From contig JAJQGU010000015.1 in assembly GCA_021200315.1 (NCBI GenBank), forward strand, positions 1-64,000: a DNA stretch of 64,000 nucleotides. Reading direction: 5' to 3'. Under the pieces are notes generated by a model that was not told the DNA's origin, searched no databases, and worked only from the letters and a program-made list of their open reading frames with translations. The stretch's first letter is position 1. Each line of letters starts with the position of its first letter. The position numbers were made by a program, and so were the translations under genes. This DNA is from Akkermansiaceae bacterium (GTDB lineage: Bacteria; Verrucomicrobiota; Verrucomicrobiia; Verrucomicrobiales; Akkermansiaceae). Shown piece after piece: positions 40,854-50,188 of this stretch.

Positions 40854-43800
40854 ATGAAAATCAACCGTCTCATCGCACTCATCCTGGGAGCTCTCCCGGC
40901 CGCGGCAGGATTCGCCGCGGCGGACAGCGACAGCTCGCTGGGCAACGTCATGTACGTGGGGGACTCCATCACACACGGCGTCAACTCCGCCTCGTACCGC
41001 TGGGCTCTATTTAAAATATTCACGGACAACGGCATCACCCAGAACGAAGTCGGCGTGAACTCCGGCAATTACTCCGGCGGCGTCAGCGCGGGCACCGTCT
41101 ACGGCGGCGCCGTCTTCGCCAACGTGCATTCGGCCATCTCCAGCGAGCGCGCCTACGAAGTCGCCGGCACCAAGAACACGTCCGGCCGGCTGGGCAACTC
41201 CAACATCCGCGACTGGCTGGGGCTGGACGACACCTACACCGGCAGCTACCAGATCGACACGGCGACGGAAATGCCGGATATGTACTTCCTGATGATCGGC
41301 ACGAACGACCTGCTGAGCGACAACAGCCACATCAGCACAAACTACGACAGCACAGCGGAATCCCTGCTCGGCACCTACGACAGCGAGGCGGGAACGTGGA
41401 GCAACACGGGCAGCATGTACGCCATCATCTCGGCCATGCTCGAAGCCAGCGGGGAGGACACGACGATCGTCATCACGACGATCCCCACCTGGCTGACCGG
41501 GCGCAGCAACAACAACTACCAGGCGGACTTCGAAACCGTGGAGGCGTATAATGAAACCCTCAAGAGCTGGGCGGCCTACTACAGCGAAACCTACGGCTAC
41601 AACATCGTCATCGCGGAGGTGAACACGGGCATGACGGACGCGGCGGCGGGCTACTGGCAGGGCGTCTCATCCATGTTCGGCAGCGACGGCCTGCACCCCA
41701 GCGCCCAGGGGGATCTCATCATCGCGGGCAACATCGCCAAAGCCCTGGGCTACGCGGGGCGCACGGCGGGGCAGACGCGCAAAGCCGCCTCGGACTTCGG
41801 CATCCAGGCGGCGGCCATCCACGCGGGAGCGGAGACGACGGGCACCGTCACCTTCGACAGCGGCGCCGGGACCTTCTCGATGGAAACCGGCTCCGCTCTC
41901 GTCTACACCTGGGATGAAAACGTCGATCTCAGCACGGGCTACACCGTCGATCTCACCATCTCCGGCGGCATCGGCGACGGCAGTGAAAACGGCTGGCTCA
42001 CCTCTACCGACAGCGCGTTCACCATCACCGTCGGCGACGGCACGCTCACCGGCACCCTCTCCATCAGCGAAGCCTACATCCAATGGGGGGACACCGTCCT
42101 CTACTCCCTGGACACCTCCACCGACCTCACGGACTCCCTGCGCATCGCCTACATCTACGGGAACACCGCGCAGGGGCTCACCTCCGGCTTCTACGTCTGG
42201 CTGGACGACATGCTCATCGGCGAAGCCCTGGCGGGCACCGCGTCGGACTACTCCGGCCTAGCCATCACCAACAACACGGGCGGGACAGTGAACATCGGGA
42301 GCCTGAGCCTCGACTCCACCGGCTCCTACGCGCCGGCGACCACCGGCATCACCTACGGCAACCCGGCCATCGAATCCTCCATCGTGACGAGCTCGGGCGA
42401 GGGCGCGGCGGCCTGGCCGGACTCGTTCGACAGCTATACCGAAGGCATCAGCACAGGCACGAACATCCGAACGCAGATCGACTCCAGCACCGGCTCCGGA
42501 GGAACCATCGGCGGCGTCATCTCCTCCGGGAACGCCGCCAACGGCGTCCAAGTCAACAAAAGCAGTTACACGGGGGACATCTACATCACCATGACGGGAA
42601 CGACGACCTCGGACAGCTCCAAGTGGAACGCCCTGCACACGTACAACGGGGCGGCCTCCACCCTCACGGGCAGCGTGTCCCTGCGCTTCGACTCCGCCTA
42701 CACCTCGACCTCGGCATGGGGAACCATGTTCGGCGCGGTGGGCTCGGCCACCTACGCCGTCAGCGTCGAGGGCAGCGTCTACATGGAATTCTCCTCCCAG
42801 AGCTACACCAACACGGGCGGCACCTTCAACGGCGTCACCGCCTCCGTGGCGGGAGCCTACTGCGCAGCCATCAGCGGCTCGGTGACGCTGGTATTCAACG
42901 CGGGGAGCTTCAGCCAAGGCATCTACGGCGGCTCCATCAACAACGCCTCCAGCAGCGTCGGCAGCACGGCAGTCTACCTGAACGCGGGCTACTTCTGCGG
43001 CGACATCTACGCAGGGGGCTCCACCGGCACCATCACGGGCGACACGGCCCTCTCCATCACCGGAAACGACGTATACACCAACGGCGTGGCCACAATCAGC
43101 TCGGGCGGCACGGGCGGCACCATCCATGGGAACACGACGCTGACCCTCTCGAACCTCACGGCCGACGGCGCGTTCGCCGCCTACACGGGCGCCCTCTCCG
43201 GCACCGCCGGGGCCGCGGTGAGCGGCACGAAAACACTCGTCATCGACAACGTGCAGCTCCCCTCCTTCGGCGCGAGCCTGGAAAACTTCGACACCATCGT
43301 GATCACGGGCGAGAACACCGACATCGGGCTCACGAGCCTCGGCGGCGCGGGCGCCGTGCAGGTGACGGGCATCTCCGCGGCGACCAGCGTGCAGGACTGC
43401 TCGCTGGTTCTGGCGGAATCCACCCAGGCGGGCGCAGGCTACGCCTCCATCGTGATGAACGAGGGCGGCAGCATCCACGTCACCGGCACCCTGACGCTGA
43501 ATTTGGACGCCGAGCTGACCGCCCGGATCATCGCAGATCTCACCGGCGCGAACGGGGAAGAGGCGGATGCGGCGCCGCAGGCCGTCTCCCTCGCGCTCAC
43601 GGACGCCGGGGAGACAGCGGACACGGAGACGGCCACGCTGACGGGCACCCTCCTCGTGGCCTCCGGCACCCTGACGATGGCCGAAGGCGCCGTCATCACC
43701 GTCAACCTCGACGAAACGGCGGGCAGCGGCTGGCTGGTCACGGCCACGGGCATCACCCAGGAAGACGGCTGCACCTACATCACCTACACGCTCACCGCGT

Positions 43801-43877
43801 TGCCCGAGCCATCCTCCGCCGCGCTGGGTCTGCTCGCCTGCGCCGTCCTCGCCGCCCGCAGGCGCAGGAAGAACTGA
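40854..43877 (+). CDS. Secreted SGNH/GDSL-like hydrolase with Gly/Ser/Thr-rich passenger and PEP-CTERM-type C-terminus
   Basis: Signal peptide; MYVGDSITHG, LMIGTNDLL, DGLHPS catalytic motifs; C-terminus LPEPSSAALGLLACAVLAARRRRKN. Confidence 0.85.
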   Translation: MKINRLIALILGALPAAAGFAAADSDSSLGNVMYVGDSITHGVNSASYRWALFKIFTDNGITQNEVGVNSGNYSGGVSAGTVYGGAVFANVHSAISSERAYEVAGTKNTSGRLGNSNIRDWLGLDDTYTGSYQIDTATEMPDMYFLMIGTNDLLSDNSHISTNYDSTAESLLGTYDSEAGTWSNTGSMYAIISAMLEASGEDTTIVITTIPTWLTGRSNNNYQADFETVEAYNETLKSWAAYYSETYGYNIVIAEVNTGMTDAAAGYWQGVSSMFGSDGLHPSAQGDLIIAGNIAKALGYAGRTAGQTRKAASDFGIQAAAIHAGAETTGTVTFDSGAGTFSMETGSALVYTWDENVDLSTGYTVDLTISGGIGDGSENGWLTSTDSAFTITVGDGTLTGTLSISEAYIQWGDTVLYSLDTSTDLTDSLRIAYIYGNTAQGLTSGFYVWLDDMLIGEALAGTASDYSGLAITNNTGGTVNIGSLSLDSTGSYAPATTGITYGNPAIESSIVTSSGEGAAAWPDSFDSYTEGISTGTNIRTQIDSSTGSGGTIGGVISSGNAANGVQVNKSSYTGDIYITMTGTTTSDSSKWNALHTYNGAASTLTGSVSLRFDSAYTSTSAWGTMFGAVGSATYAVSVEGSVYMEFSSQSYTNTGGTFNGVTASVAGAYCAAISGSVTLVFNAGSFSQGIYGGSINNASSSVGSTAVYLNAGYFCGDIYAGGSTGTITGDTALSITGNDVYTNGVATISSGGTGGTIHGNTTLTLSNLTADGAFAAYTGALSGTAGAAVSGTKTLVIDNVQLPSFGASLENFDTIVITGENTDIGLTSLGGAGAVQVTGISAATSVQDCSLVLAESTQAGAGYASIVMNEGGSIHVTGTLTLNLDAELTARIIADLTGANGEEADAAPQAVSLALTDAGETADTETATLTGTLLVASGTLTMAEGAVITVNLDETAGSGWLVTATGITQEDGCTYITYTLTALPEPSSAALGLLACAVLAARRRRKN

Positions 43878-43945
43878 CGCAGAACGGCCGCCCCGCGGGG
43901 AACCCCGCGAGGGGAAGCCGGGCGGCAGGCGCGGCTCCCCCGCTC

Positions 43946-44622
43946 AGCCGAGCACGGCAATGATGATCTTGGCGCACACCGTCATCAGAATGAGCGCGGC
44001 GGGATACGCGGCGGCATAACTGACCACGGGCGGGCGCGCCTCCGTCTTGCCGGTGATGGCGCCCAGAGACTCAAGAACACTCAGTTTGAGAACTTTTCTG
44101 GCAAAAAAACCACCCGGCGGCCAAAGGCGCCAGAGTAATGGCCGCCCCGATCAGAAAAACCGCCGCTCCCTGCCTCTGCAGCGTCTCTACCAGCTGCGCA
44201 CCGCCCGCCACGCCGGCCCAGGCCAGAAAAAGGACGAGCCCCAGCTCCATCAACAGCGTGCGCGTCTCCCGGGGGATATAGCCCATAATCGGGCCGATGC
44301 GCCCCCAATGGCCGAGAACGAGAGCGACCACGAGCGTCACAACCACGAGAGAAAGCAGCGCCAGCCGGTTCCCGGCCTGAGCCAGCGACGAGAAAAACCT
44401 GTTGCCCGCGCTCAACCCCACGCAATACACGAAAAGCGCCGTGCCTATGCCGCCGACGCCCTCCGGCACGCCCAGCCCGAAGCGCCCGGCCGCCAGAGCG
44501 ACGAAAAGCACGCCCGAACTCCCCAGAGTCAGCCCGCAGAAGCGGATATTCCCCAGCAGAATGTCGATGAACAAAATGCCGAACAGCACGAACGCAGGAT
44601 TATGCAGCAGCTCCATCATCAA
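43946..44622 (-). pseudogene. Degraded AspT/YidE-YbjL duplication-domain transporter remnant
   Basis: N-terminal first-repeat sequence runs directly into second-repeat sequence (GRIGPIMGYIPRETRTLLMELGLVLFLAWAGVAGG) with no RCK_C domains between; the ORF stops at 44071 after a T7 run (minus strand), and the next frame continues ARKVLKLSVLESLGAITGKTEARPPVVSYAAAYPAALILMTVCAKIIIAVLG*. Confidence 0.7.
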
Positions 44623-44743
44623 TCTCCCGTCACTTCACCATTTCACTTCCGGAGCGGGCGCCCTCCCGTCGACCGGGGAGGCGGGGAACCCTTCGCAACA
44701 GTTCCGCCGCCTCCCCTGCGGAAGCCCCGCCCGCCGCCTGCCT

Positions 44744-44926
44744 TCATCCCAGCCGCTTCGCCTCGTCCGGGGTCACACAATCGCAGCCGGACGAACGGAA
44801 CCCCGGTCGAGAGCCGCCCCGCAAACCCACCAGTAAGCGCGGAGCGGCAAATCCATACCCGGGCGGGAGCTCTCTCAGGCCCCCGCCACCCAGCGTCCTT
44901 TCCAGAAATTTTCCGAAACCAGTCAT
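44744..44926 (-). CDS. Putative 60-aa small protein downstream of the cobalamin riboswitch
   Basis: MTGFGKFLERTLGGGGLRELPPGYGFAAPRLLVGLRGGSRPGFRSSGCDCVTPDEAKRLG; first ORF after the riboswitch/terminator on the minus strand. Confidence 0.35.
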   Translation of the reverse strand: MTGFGKFLERTLGGGGLRELPPGYGFAAPRLLVGLRGGSRPGFRSSGCDCVTPDEAKRLG

Positions 44927-44997
44927 CTTGATCGCCTTTACGCGGCACAGAAAGAACGGCGGGCAAGCCCTGAGCCGCGAAACAGCCCTATGAACGG

Positions 44998-45040
44998 CAA
45001 AAAACGACCCCTCAGGGCGCGATTTGCGGTCATGAGGGGT
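44998..45040 (-). terminator. Intrinsic terminator (minus strand) following the riboswitch
   Basis: Minus strand ACCCCTCA ... TGAGGGGT stem followed by CGTTTTTT. Confidence 0.65.
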
Positions 45041-45094
45041 ATATGTGTGTGCGTGCTGCGGAGCGGCCTCCCATATCCTACCATGTCGCGAGAT

Positions 45095-45215
45095 AGTGTA
45101 TTCTGTGTCCCAAGTCGTCTCCCGGCTCAGAAGCCCTCAGGCTCTACACGGTAGCGCGTCTGTGGCGGATTCCCACCGCCTTCCGTTACTCGGCACGGGG
45201 CGCACTGTACCACGG
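45095..45215 (-). promoter_or_regulatory. Cobalamin riboswitch
   Basis: Minus strand GGCGGTGGGAATCCGCCACAGACGCGCTACCGTG core and B12 box GAGCCGGGAGACGAC (45114-45128) matching consensus rAGYCMGGAGACC. Confidence 0.85.
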
Positions 45216-45523
45216 CCGCGGCCCCCGCGCAACGCCAAATTGCGCATCGGGCGAAAAATCCTCCTCCGCACCGGCCGCCGAAGCACCCCGCCGGCAATCC
45301 GCATGGAAGAGGCGGCCCAGCATCCATATTGCTCCAACCGCGCCCCGAGGAACGCCTAGGGGAGCAAAAAGCGAGGAAGGCGAAAGAGAACGGACTGCAC
45401 GGCGACAGCGAAAGGCGCTGAAAAATGTTTTTGCCGCAGCTCTCGATCCACGATTGAATTCAGGGGAAGAAACTGTTACCATCTATGCAGAAACTTCAAA
45501 CGGCCAATCGAGAGGAAAACATC

Positions 45524-45724
45524 ATGGCATTCAGCAACAGCAAGTCCCGGGAAGTGCTCCCCGACAAGGGCATGAGCAGGGGCGGCCCGCAGGCAGGAAC
45601 CGGCGCGCCTGCAGGGGCGCAGCTCGGCAAAAACGAGAACGTGCCTGCCGCGGCGCAGGCATGCACGACAGACGACACGATAGAGACCACTCCAGACAAA
45701 GCGGAAGCGCAGAGCCATGGCTGA
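45524..45724 (+). CDS. Small hypothetical ORF overlapping the hsdM1 start
   Basis: 67 codons, polar/Ala-rich; overlaps the next start by 8 nt. Confidence 0.3.
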   Translation: MAFSNSKSREVLPDKGMSRGGPQAGTGAPAGAQLGKNENVPAAAQACTTDDTIETTPDKAEAQSHG

Positions 45725-46484
45725 CACGAAGAAAGAACAGGAACGGGACGCGCTGCACCGCGCGATATGGGCGATTGCCGATGAACTCCGTGGAGCGGTG
45801 GATGGCTGGGAGTTCAAGAATTACGTCCTCGGCACGATGTTCTACCGCTATATTTCTGAAAATCTGGCCAATTATATCACTCAGGGCGAGCATGAGGCCG
45901 GAAACGCGGATTTCGACTACGCCGCCATGGCCGACACCGCCGTTGAGGAATTCCGAAAAGAGTTGATCAAGGAAAAGGGGTTCTTCATCCTGCCCAGCGA
46001 ACTTTTCTGGAATGTGCTCAAAACGGCGCCCGGCGACGAAAACCTGAACATGACGCTGGAGAGCATCTTCCGTCACATCGAGGAATCCGCGAAGGGCAGC
46101 GCATCCGAGGACAACTTCAAGGGACTGTTCGACGACTTCGACGTGAACAGCAACAAACTGGGCAGCACCGTGGCCAGGCGGAACGAGAGACTGGTCAAGC
46201 TGCTGAACGGCGTGGCGGCCATGAACCTGGGCGACGTGAAACACCACGACATCGACGCTTTCGGCGACGCTTACGAATATCTGATGGCCATGTACGCCAG
46301 CAATGCGGGCAAATCCGGCGGCGAGTTTTTTACGCCTGCCGATGTCTCTGAACTGCTGACCCGGCTGGGCACCGTGGGCAAGACCAATATCAACAAGGTA
46401 TATGAACTACTGCCGGGGTGCTTTACGTTTATGATATATCATTACGGTTTTATACAGGTGATTGGAGAAGAAAAACGATTTTAG
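45717..46484 (+). pseudogene. hsdM: Type I R-M methyltransferase subunit HsdM (outer system), N-terminal fragment
   Basis: HsdM_N domain through GKSGGEFFTPADVSELLTRLGTVGKTNINKVY, then foreign tail ELLPGCFTF...; the continuation DPACGSG... is at 54726. Confidence 0.9.
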
Positions 46485-46493
46485 TTTGAAAAA

Positions 46494-46548
46494 TTTCGTT
46501 CGCAATCGCAAAAAAAGTGTTGCAAACGAAACCTAGAGCTGATATAAT
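46494..46548 (+). promoter_or_regulatory. Promoter with overlapping operator-like inverted repeat
   Basis: TTGCAA - 17 bp - TATAAT (46520-46548); inverted repeat TTTCGTTCGCAA / TTGCAAACGAAA (46494-46505, 46520-46531) overlaps the -35. Confidence 0.6.
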
Positions 46549-46680
46549 AAAAGATGTACAAAAACCAATTGGCAAAATTCTTTGTCGGGGTATGCGGCGA
46601 AAATAGTGATTCCGGTAAACAACACTCAGATGCGAATGCCCAATCAAATGGGCAGCCATCGCAGAAGATTGGAGGGTTCT

Positions 46681-46884
46681 ATGCATTTTAACTACAACAA
46701 ATTATGGAAACTGTTAATTGACAGAGGCATGGAGAAAAAAGAACTGAAAGAAGCCGCAAATGTAAGTTCTGCTTCCCTTGCAAAACTGGCAAAGGGTGAA
46801 AATATACAGACAGATGTATTACTGCGGATATGTGAAGCCCTGGACGTTGAACTGAATGATATAGTCGATACGGTAAGGGATTAG
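46681..46884 (+). CDS. XRE-family HTH transcriptional regulator
   Basis: 67 aa: KLLIDRGMEKKELKEAANVSSASLAKLAKGENIQTDVLLRICEALDVELNDIVD. Confidence 0.9.
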   Translation: MHFNYNKLWKLLIDRGMEKKELKEAANVSSASLAKLAKGENIQTDVLLRICEALDVELNDIVDTVRD

Positions 46885-46987
46885 CATAAATATCAATGCA
46901 CAAAAGAAAAGATAATGGAAGAATATATCGAAATATTATTGCTATTTTGGAGAGCGATAGAGCTTTGTTGTAATGGAGGAATGAGGA

Positions 46988-49900
46988 ATGGCTGCTAAAC
47001 ATACCAAAGGAAATTTTAATGAAGCTACACGAGTCCAGATGCCTGCCCTTGTTCACCTGACAAGGCTTGGGTACTCTTATTACGGTAAAATTACCGAGGA
47101 CATGGCGGGAACGGCGTATGATCCGGATACCAACATTCTCACTGATGTGTTCAAAAACCAGTTTGCACTGTTGAATTCTGATGATGCGGGAAAAGCAGAA
47201 GAAACGCTGCGCGAGATACGCCAGGAACTCGATAACGACGACTTGGGTCGGACTTTTTATAAAAGGCTGATTAGGGTTTCGCCTACTCGGCTGATTGATT
47301 TTGAGCATCCAGAAAACAATGTGTTTCACTGTACTGCTGAATTCACCTGCAAACGTGACCAGGATGAATTCCGCCCAGATATAACGCTGTTTGTAAATGG
47401 CTTGCCTCTTGTATTTGTAGAGGTAAAGAAGCCGAATAATCAAGGTGGAATGATAGCGGAAAGTGAGAGGATGAATAAGCAGCGCTTTCCAAACAAAAAA
47501 TTCAGGCGGTTCATAAACATCACGCAGTTGATGATTTTCTCCAATAACATGGAATATGACACCATGGGCGGCATGGTACCGATTCAAGGTGCGTTCTATT
47601 GTACTGCCTCTCGTGACAAGGCTCCGTTTAACTGTTTCCGTGAGGAAAATCCTTTGAATGCTCCCGTGCCACCGTATATTCAAGAATATCCTTACAGGGA
47701 TATTGATGCGGGAGTCGAATATCGGATACTGAGTGACTTCAACTGTACCGTTATACATACAGCACCAGAGTACCAGACAAACCTAGGGACAAACACGCCT
47801 ACGAACCGTATCCTTACTTCCATGTGCAGCCCGGAAAGGCTCCTCTTCTTGTTGAAGTATGGCATCGCATATGTGCATAAGGAAAAAGAACTGGACGATG
47901 GAAAAATTGAATCGACTGACCAAAAGCACATTATGCGATATCAGCAGATGTTTGCTGCGCTTGCTGTAAGGCAGAAACTTTCGGAGGGTGTAACATCCGG
48001 AATTATCTGGCACACCCAGGGGAGCGGGAAAACGGCATTGTCATACCACTTGAACTATGTCCTCTCGGATTATTTTTCAAAGCAGAACAAGGTGGCGAAA
48101 TTCTACTTTATCGTTGACCGACTGGATTTGCTGAAGCAAGCGAAGGAGGAATTCGAGGCTCGTGGTCTTGTCGTTAAGACCGCCAATTCCAGAAAGGAAT
48201 TGATGGATCAGTTCAAAGTTAATCAGGCACAAGAAGGACATACGGGCGACAATGAAGTGACTGTCGTCAATATACAGAGATTTGAGGAAGACAAGACTAA
48301 AGTGACGTTGCCTGCCTACGCAACTAATTTACAACGCATTTTTATCATAGATGAAGCTCACCGTGGGTACAAACCAGAAGGCAGCTTTCTGGCGAATTTG
48401 TTCGATGCAGATAAGAACGCCATCAAGATTGCATTGACAGGGACGCCATTGTTGAAGGAAGAACGTGAGTCATGGAGGGTATTTGGAGACTATTTGCATA
48501 CATACTACTATGACAAATCCATTCAGGATGGATACACGCTGAAAATTATACGTGAAGATATTGAGACTTCGTACAAGGAAAAGCTGTCACAGATTTACGA
48601 AAAGCTGGAAACACTCGTACAGAAGAAGGATATCAAGAAAAGCAACATTATCGAGCACGAGTCTTATGTCAAAGAACTGCTCCGCTATATCATTTCTGAT
48701 TTGAAGAGGTTCCGGCAGATTCAGGGTGATAATACGCTTGGCGGTATGATTATTTGCGAAACGAGTGAGCAGGCACGGAGATTATATGCTTATTTTGATG
48801 AAATACAAGCTGAGTTGAATAAGACTGCTTCACAGCCATCGTATCTCAAAGCAGGTTTAATACTCTTTGATAGCGATGACAAGGATACCAGGGACAAAAT
48901 TATCGATGGATTTAAAAAGAACATGACCATTGATATCCTTATTGTATACAATATGTTGCTGACGGGATTTGATGCGCCGCGTTTGAAGCGTCTGTATTTT
49001 GGCAGAAAGTTGAAGGATCATAGCCTGCTCCAGGCAATCACAAGGGTAAACAGACCCTATAAGGATAACCGCTACGGGTATATTATTGATTTTGCTGACA
49101 TCAAGCAGAATTTTGATGAAACCAACGAAGCCTATCTCCGGGAACTTAATCGTTTTAATGACCCCAATGAGACAGGCGAAGGTAATGAAACGGATACTTT
49201 CCGGCAGGTGATTGAGGACAAGGATGCTTTGATAGCCCAGATGCAGGAAGTTCGGCAGACGCTGTTTAGCTACACTACCGATAATGTGGAGGAATTCTGC
49301 TCTGAAATCTCCACAATTGAGGATAAACAGGAATTGCTGAAGCTGAAGAAAGTTCTCATTTCAGCCCGTGATTGTTGTAATATAGTCCGCACCTTTGGTG
49401 ATGACGAATTGAAGGAAACATTCGCTCATCTCGAAATCACAAAACTTCCAGAGATGATTTCCGAGGTACAGCGACACATTGAATACATAAACCAGAAGGA
49501 GGCATTTTCGGAGGATGACACTACTCGGCAGCTTGTCAATGATGCTATGCAGGACATAACATTCAATTTCAGCAAGATTGGCGAGGAAGAAATGAAACTT
49601 ATATCCGGTGGAGTTGAGCTGCAGGAGAAGTGGCAAAGGACAATCCACTCCTTTACACAGAATATTGACCAGGATGACCCGGAATACATAACACTCCGTG
49701 AAGCATTCATGCAGCGCTTTAAGGAGCATGGTTTCGTAGTTCACAGCATAGATGAATTTAACGAGCATTCACGGGAACTTGATGAGATTCTGAAAAAGTT
49801 GTCCGACCTACAAAAAAGAAATAAGACTTTGATGAGAAAGTATAACGGCGACCCGAAGTTTGCGCGTGTACATAAACGCATCCGTGAAGAAAACGAAGCA

Positions 49901-50176
49901 CGTAAACTACAAGGAAAGAAGCCTATTGTATCCACTTATGATGCTGCTATCATGAGCGTACTGCTTTCTATCAAGGCTGATATCGACCGGAAGGTATATG
50001 ACAGAAACGACATTTTGAAAAAAGATGCCTATTTTGAACAAACCGTGATGGCACAGATATCCGAGGGGATGAAAAAGCTGTCACTTGACAGTACACGCGA
50101 GGATCGGCTGTTTATTCGGACAAGAATTTCGAAGCAGTACCTTGACCAGTATAACGAGACGTACCCGGCGGCATAA
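46988..50176 (+). CDS. hsdR: Type I restriction enzyme R subunit (inner system)
   Basis: FRPDITLFVNGLPLVFVEVKKP (nuclease), HTQGSGKTALSYHL (Walker A), FIIDEAHRGYKPEGSF, LTGTPLLKEE, LLTGFDAPRLKRLYF. Confidence 0.97.
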   Translation: MAAKHTKGNFNEATRVQMPALVHLTRLGYSYYGKITEDMAGTAYDPDTNILTDVFKNQFALLNSDDAGKAEETLREIRQELDNDDLGRTFYKRLIRVSPTRLIDFEHPENNVFHCTAEFTCKRDQDEFRPDITLFVNGLPLVFVEVKKPNNQGGMIAESERMNKQRFPNKKFRRFINITQLMIFSNNMEYDTMGGMVPIQGAFYCTASRDKAPFNCFREENPLNAPVPPYIQEYPYRDIDAGVEYRILSDFNCTVIHTAPEYQTNLGTNTPTNRILTSMCSPERLLFLLKYGIAYVHKEKELDDGKIESTDQKHIMRYQQMFAALAVRQKLSEGVTSGIIWHTQGSGKTALSYHLNYVLSDYFSKQNKVAKFYFIVDRLDLLKQAKEEFEARGLVVKTANSRKELMDQFKVNQAQEGHTGDNEVTVVNIQRFEEDKTKVTLPAYATNLQRIFIIDEAHRGYKPEGSFLANLFDADKNAIKIALTGTPLLKEERESWRVFGDYLHTYYYDKSIQDGYTLKIIREDIETSYKEKLSQIYEKLETLVQKKDIKKSNIIEHESYVKELLRYIISDLKRFRQIQGDNTLGGMIICETSEQARRLYAYFDEIQAELNKTASQPSYLKAGLILFDSDDKDTRDKIIDGFKKNMTIDILIVYNMLLTGFDAPRLKRLYFGRKLKDHSLLQAITRVNRPYKDNRYGYIIDFADIKQNFDETNEAYLRELNRFNDPNETGEGNETDTFRQVIEDKDALIAQMQEVRQTLFSYTTDNVEEFCSEISTIEDKQELLKLKKVLISARDCCNIVRTFGDDELKETFAHLEITKLPEMISEVQRHIEYINQKEAFSEDDTTRQLVNDAMQDITFNFSKIGEEEMKLISGGVELQEKWQRTIHSFTQNIDQDDPEYITLREAFMQRFKEHGFVVHSIDEFNEHSRELDEILKKLSDLQKRNKTLMRKYNGDPKFARVHKRIREENEARKLQGKKPIVSTYDAAIMSVLLSIKADIDRKVYDRNDILKKDAYFEQTVMAQISEGMKKLSLDSTREDRLFIRTRISKQYLDQYNETYPAA

Positions 50177-50188
50177 ACAGGAGGAGTC

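Noticed and set aside
42083-43963. 626-aa plus-strand ORF (and 406-aa minus ORF 42258..43478)
   Set aside because: Out-of-frame/antisense shadows of the repetitive PEP-CTERM SGNH hydrolase gene; low-complexity Arg/His composition.
46688-47758. 356-aa minus ORF in the R-M island
   Set aside because: Antisense to the XRE and hsdR genes, whose domains are clear.
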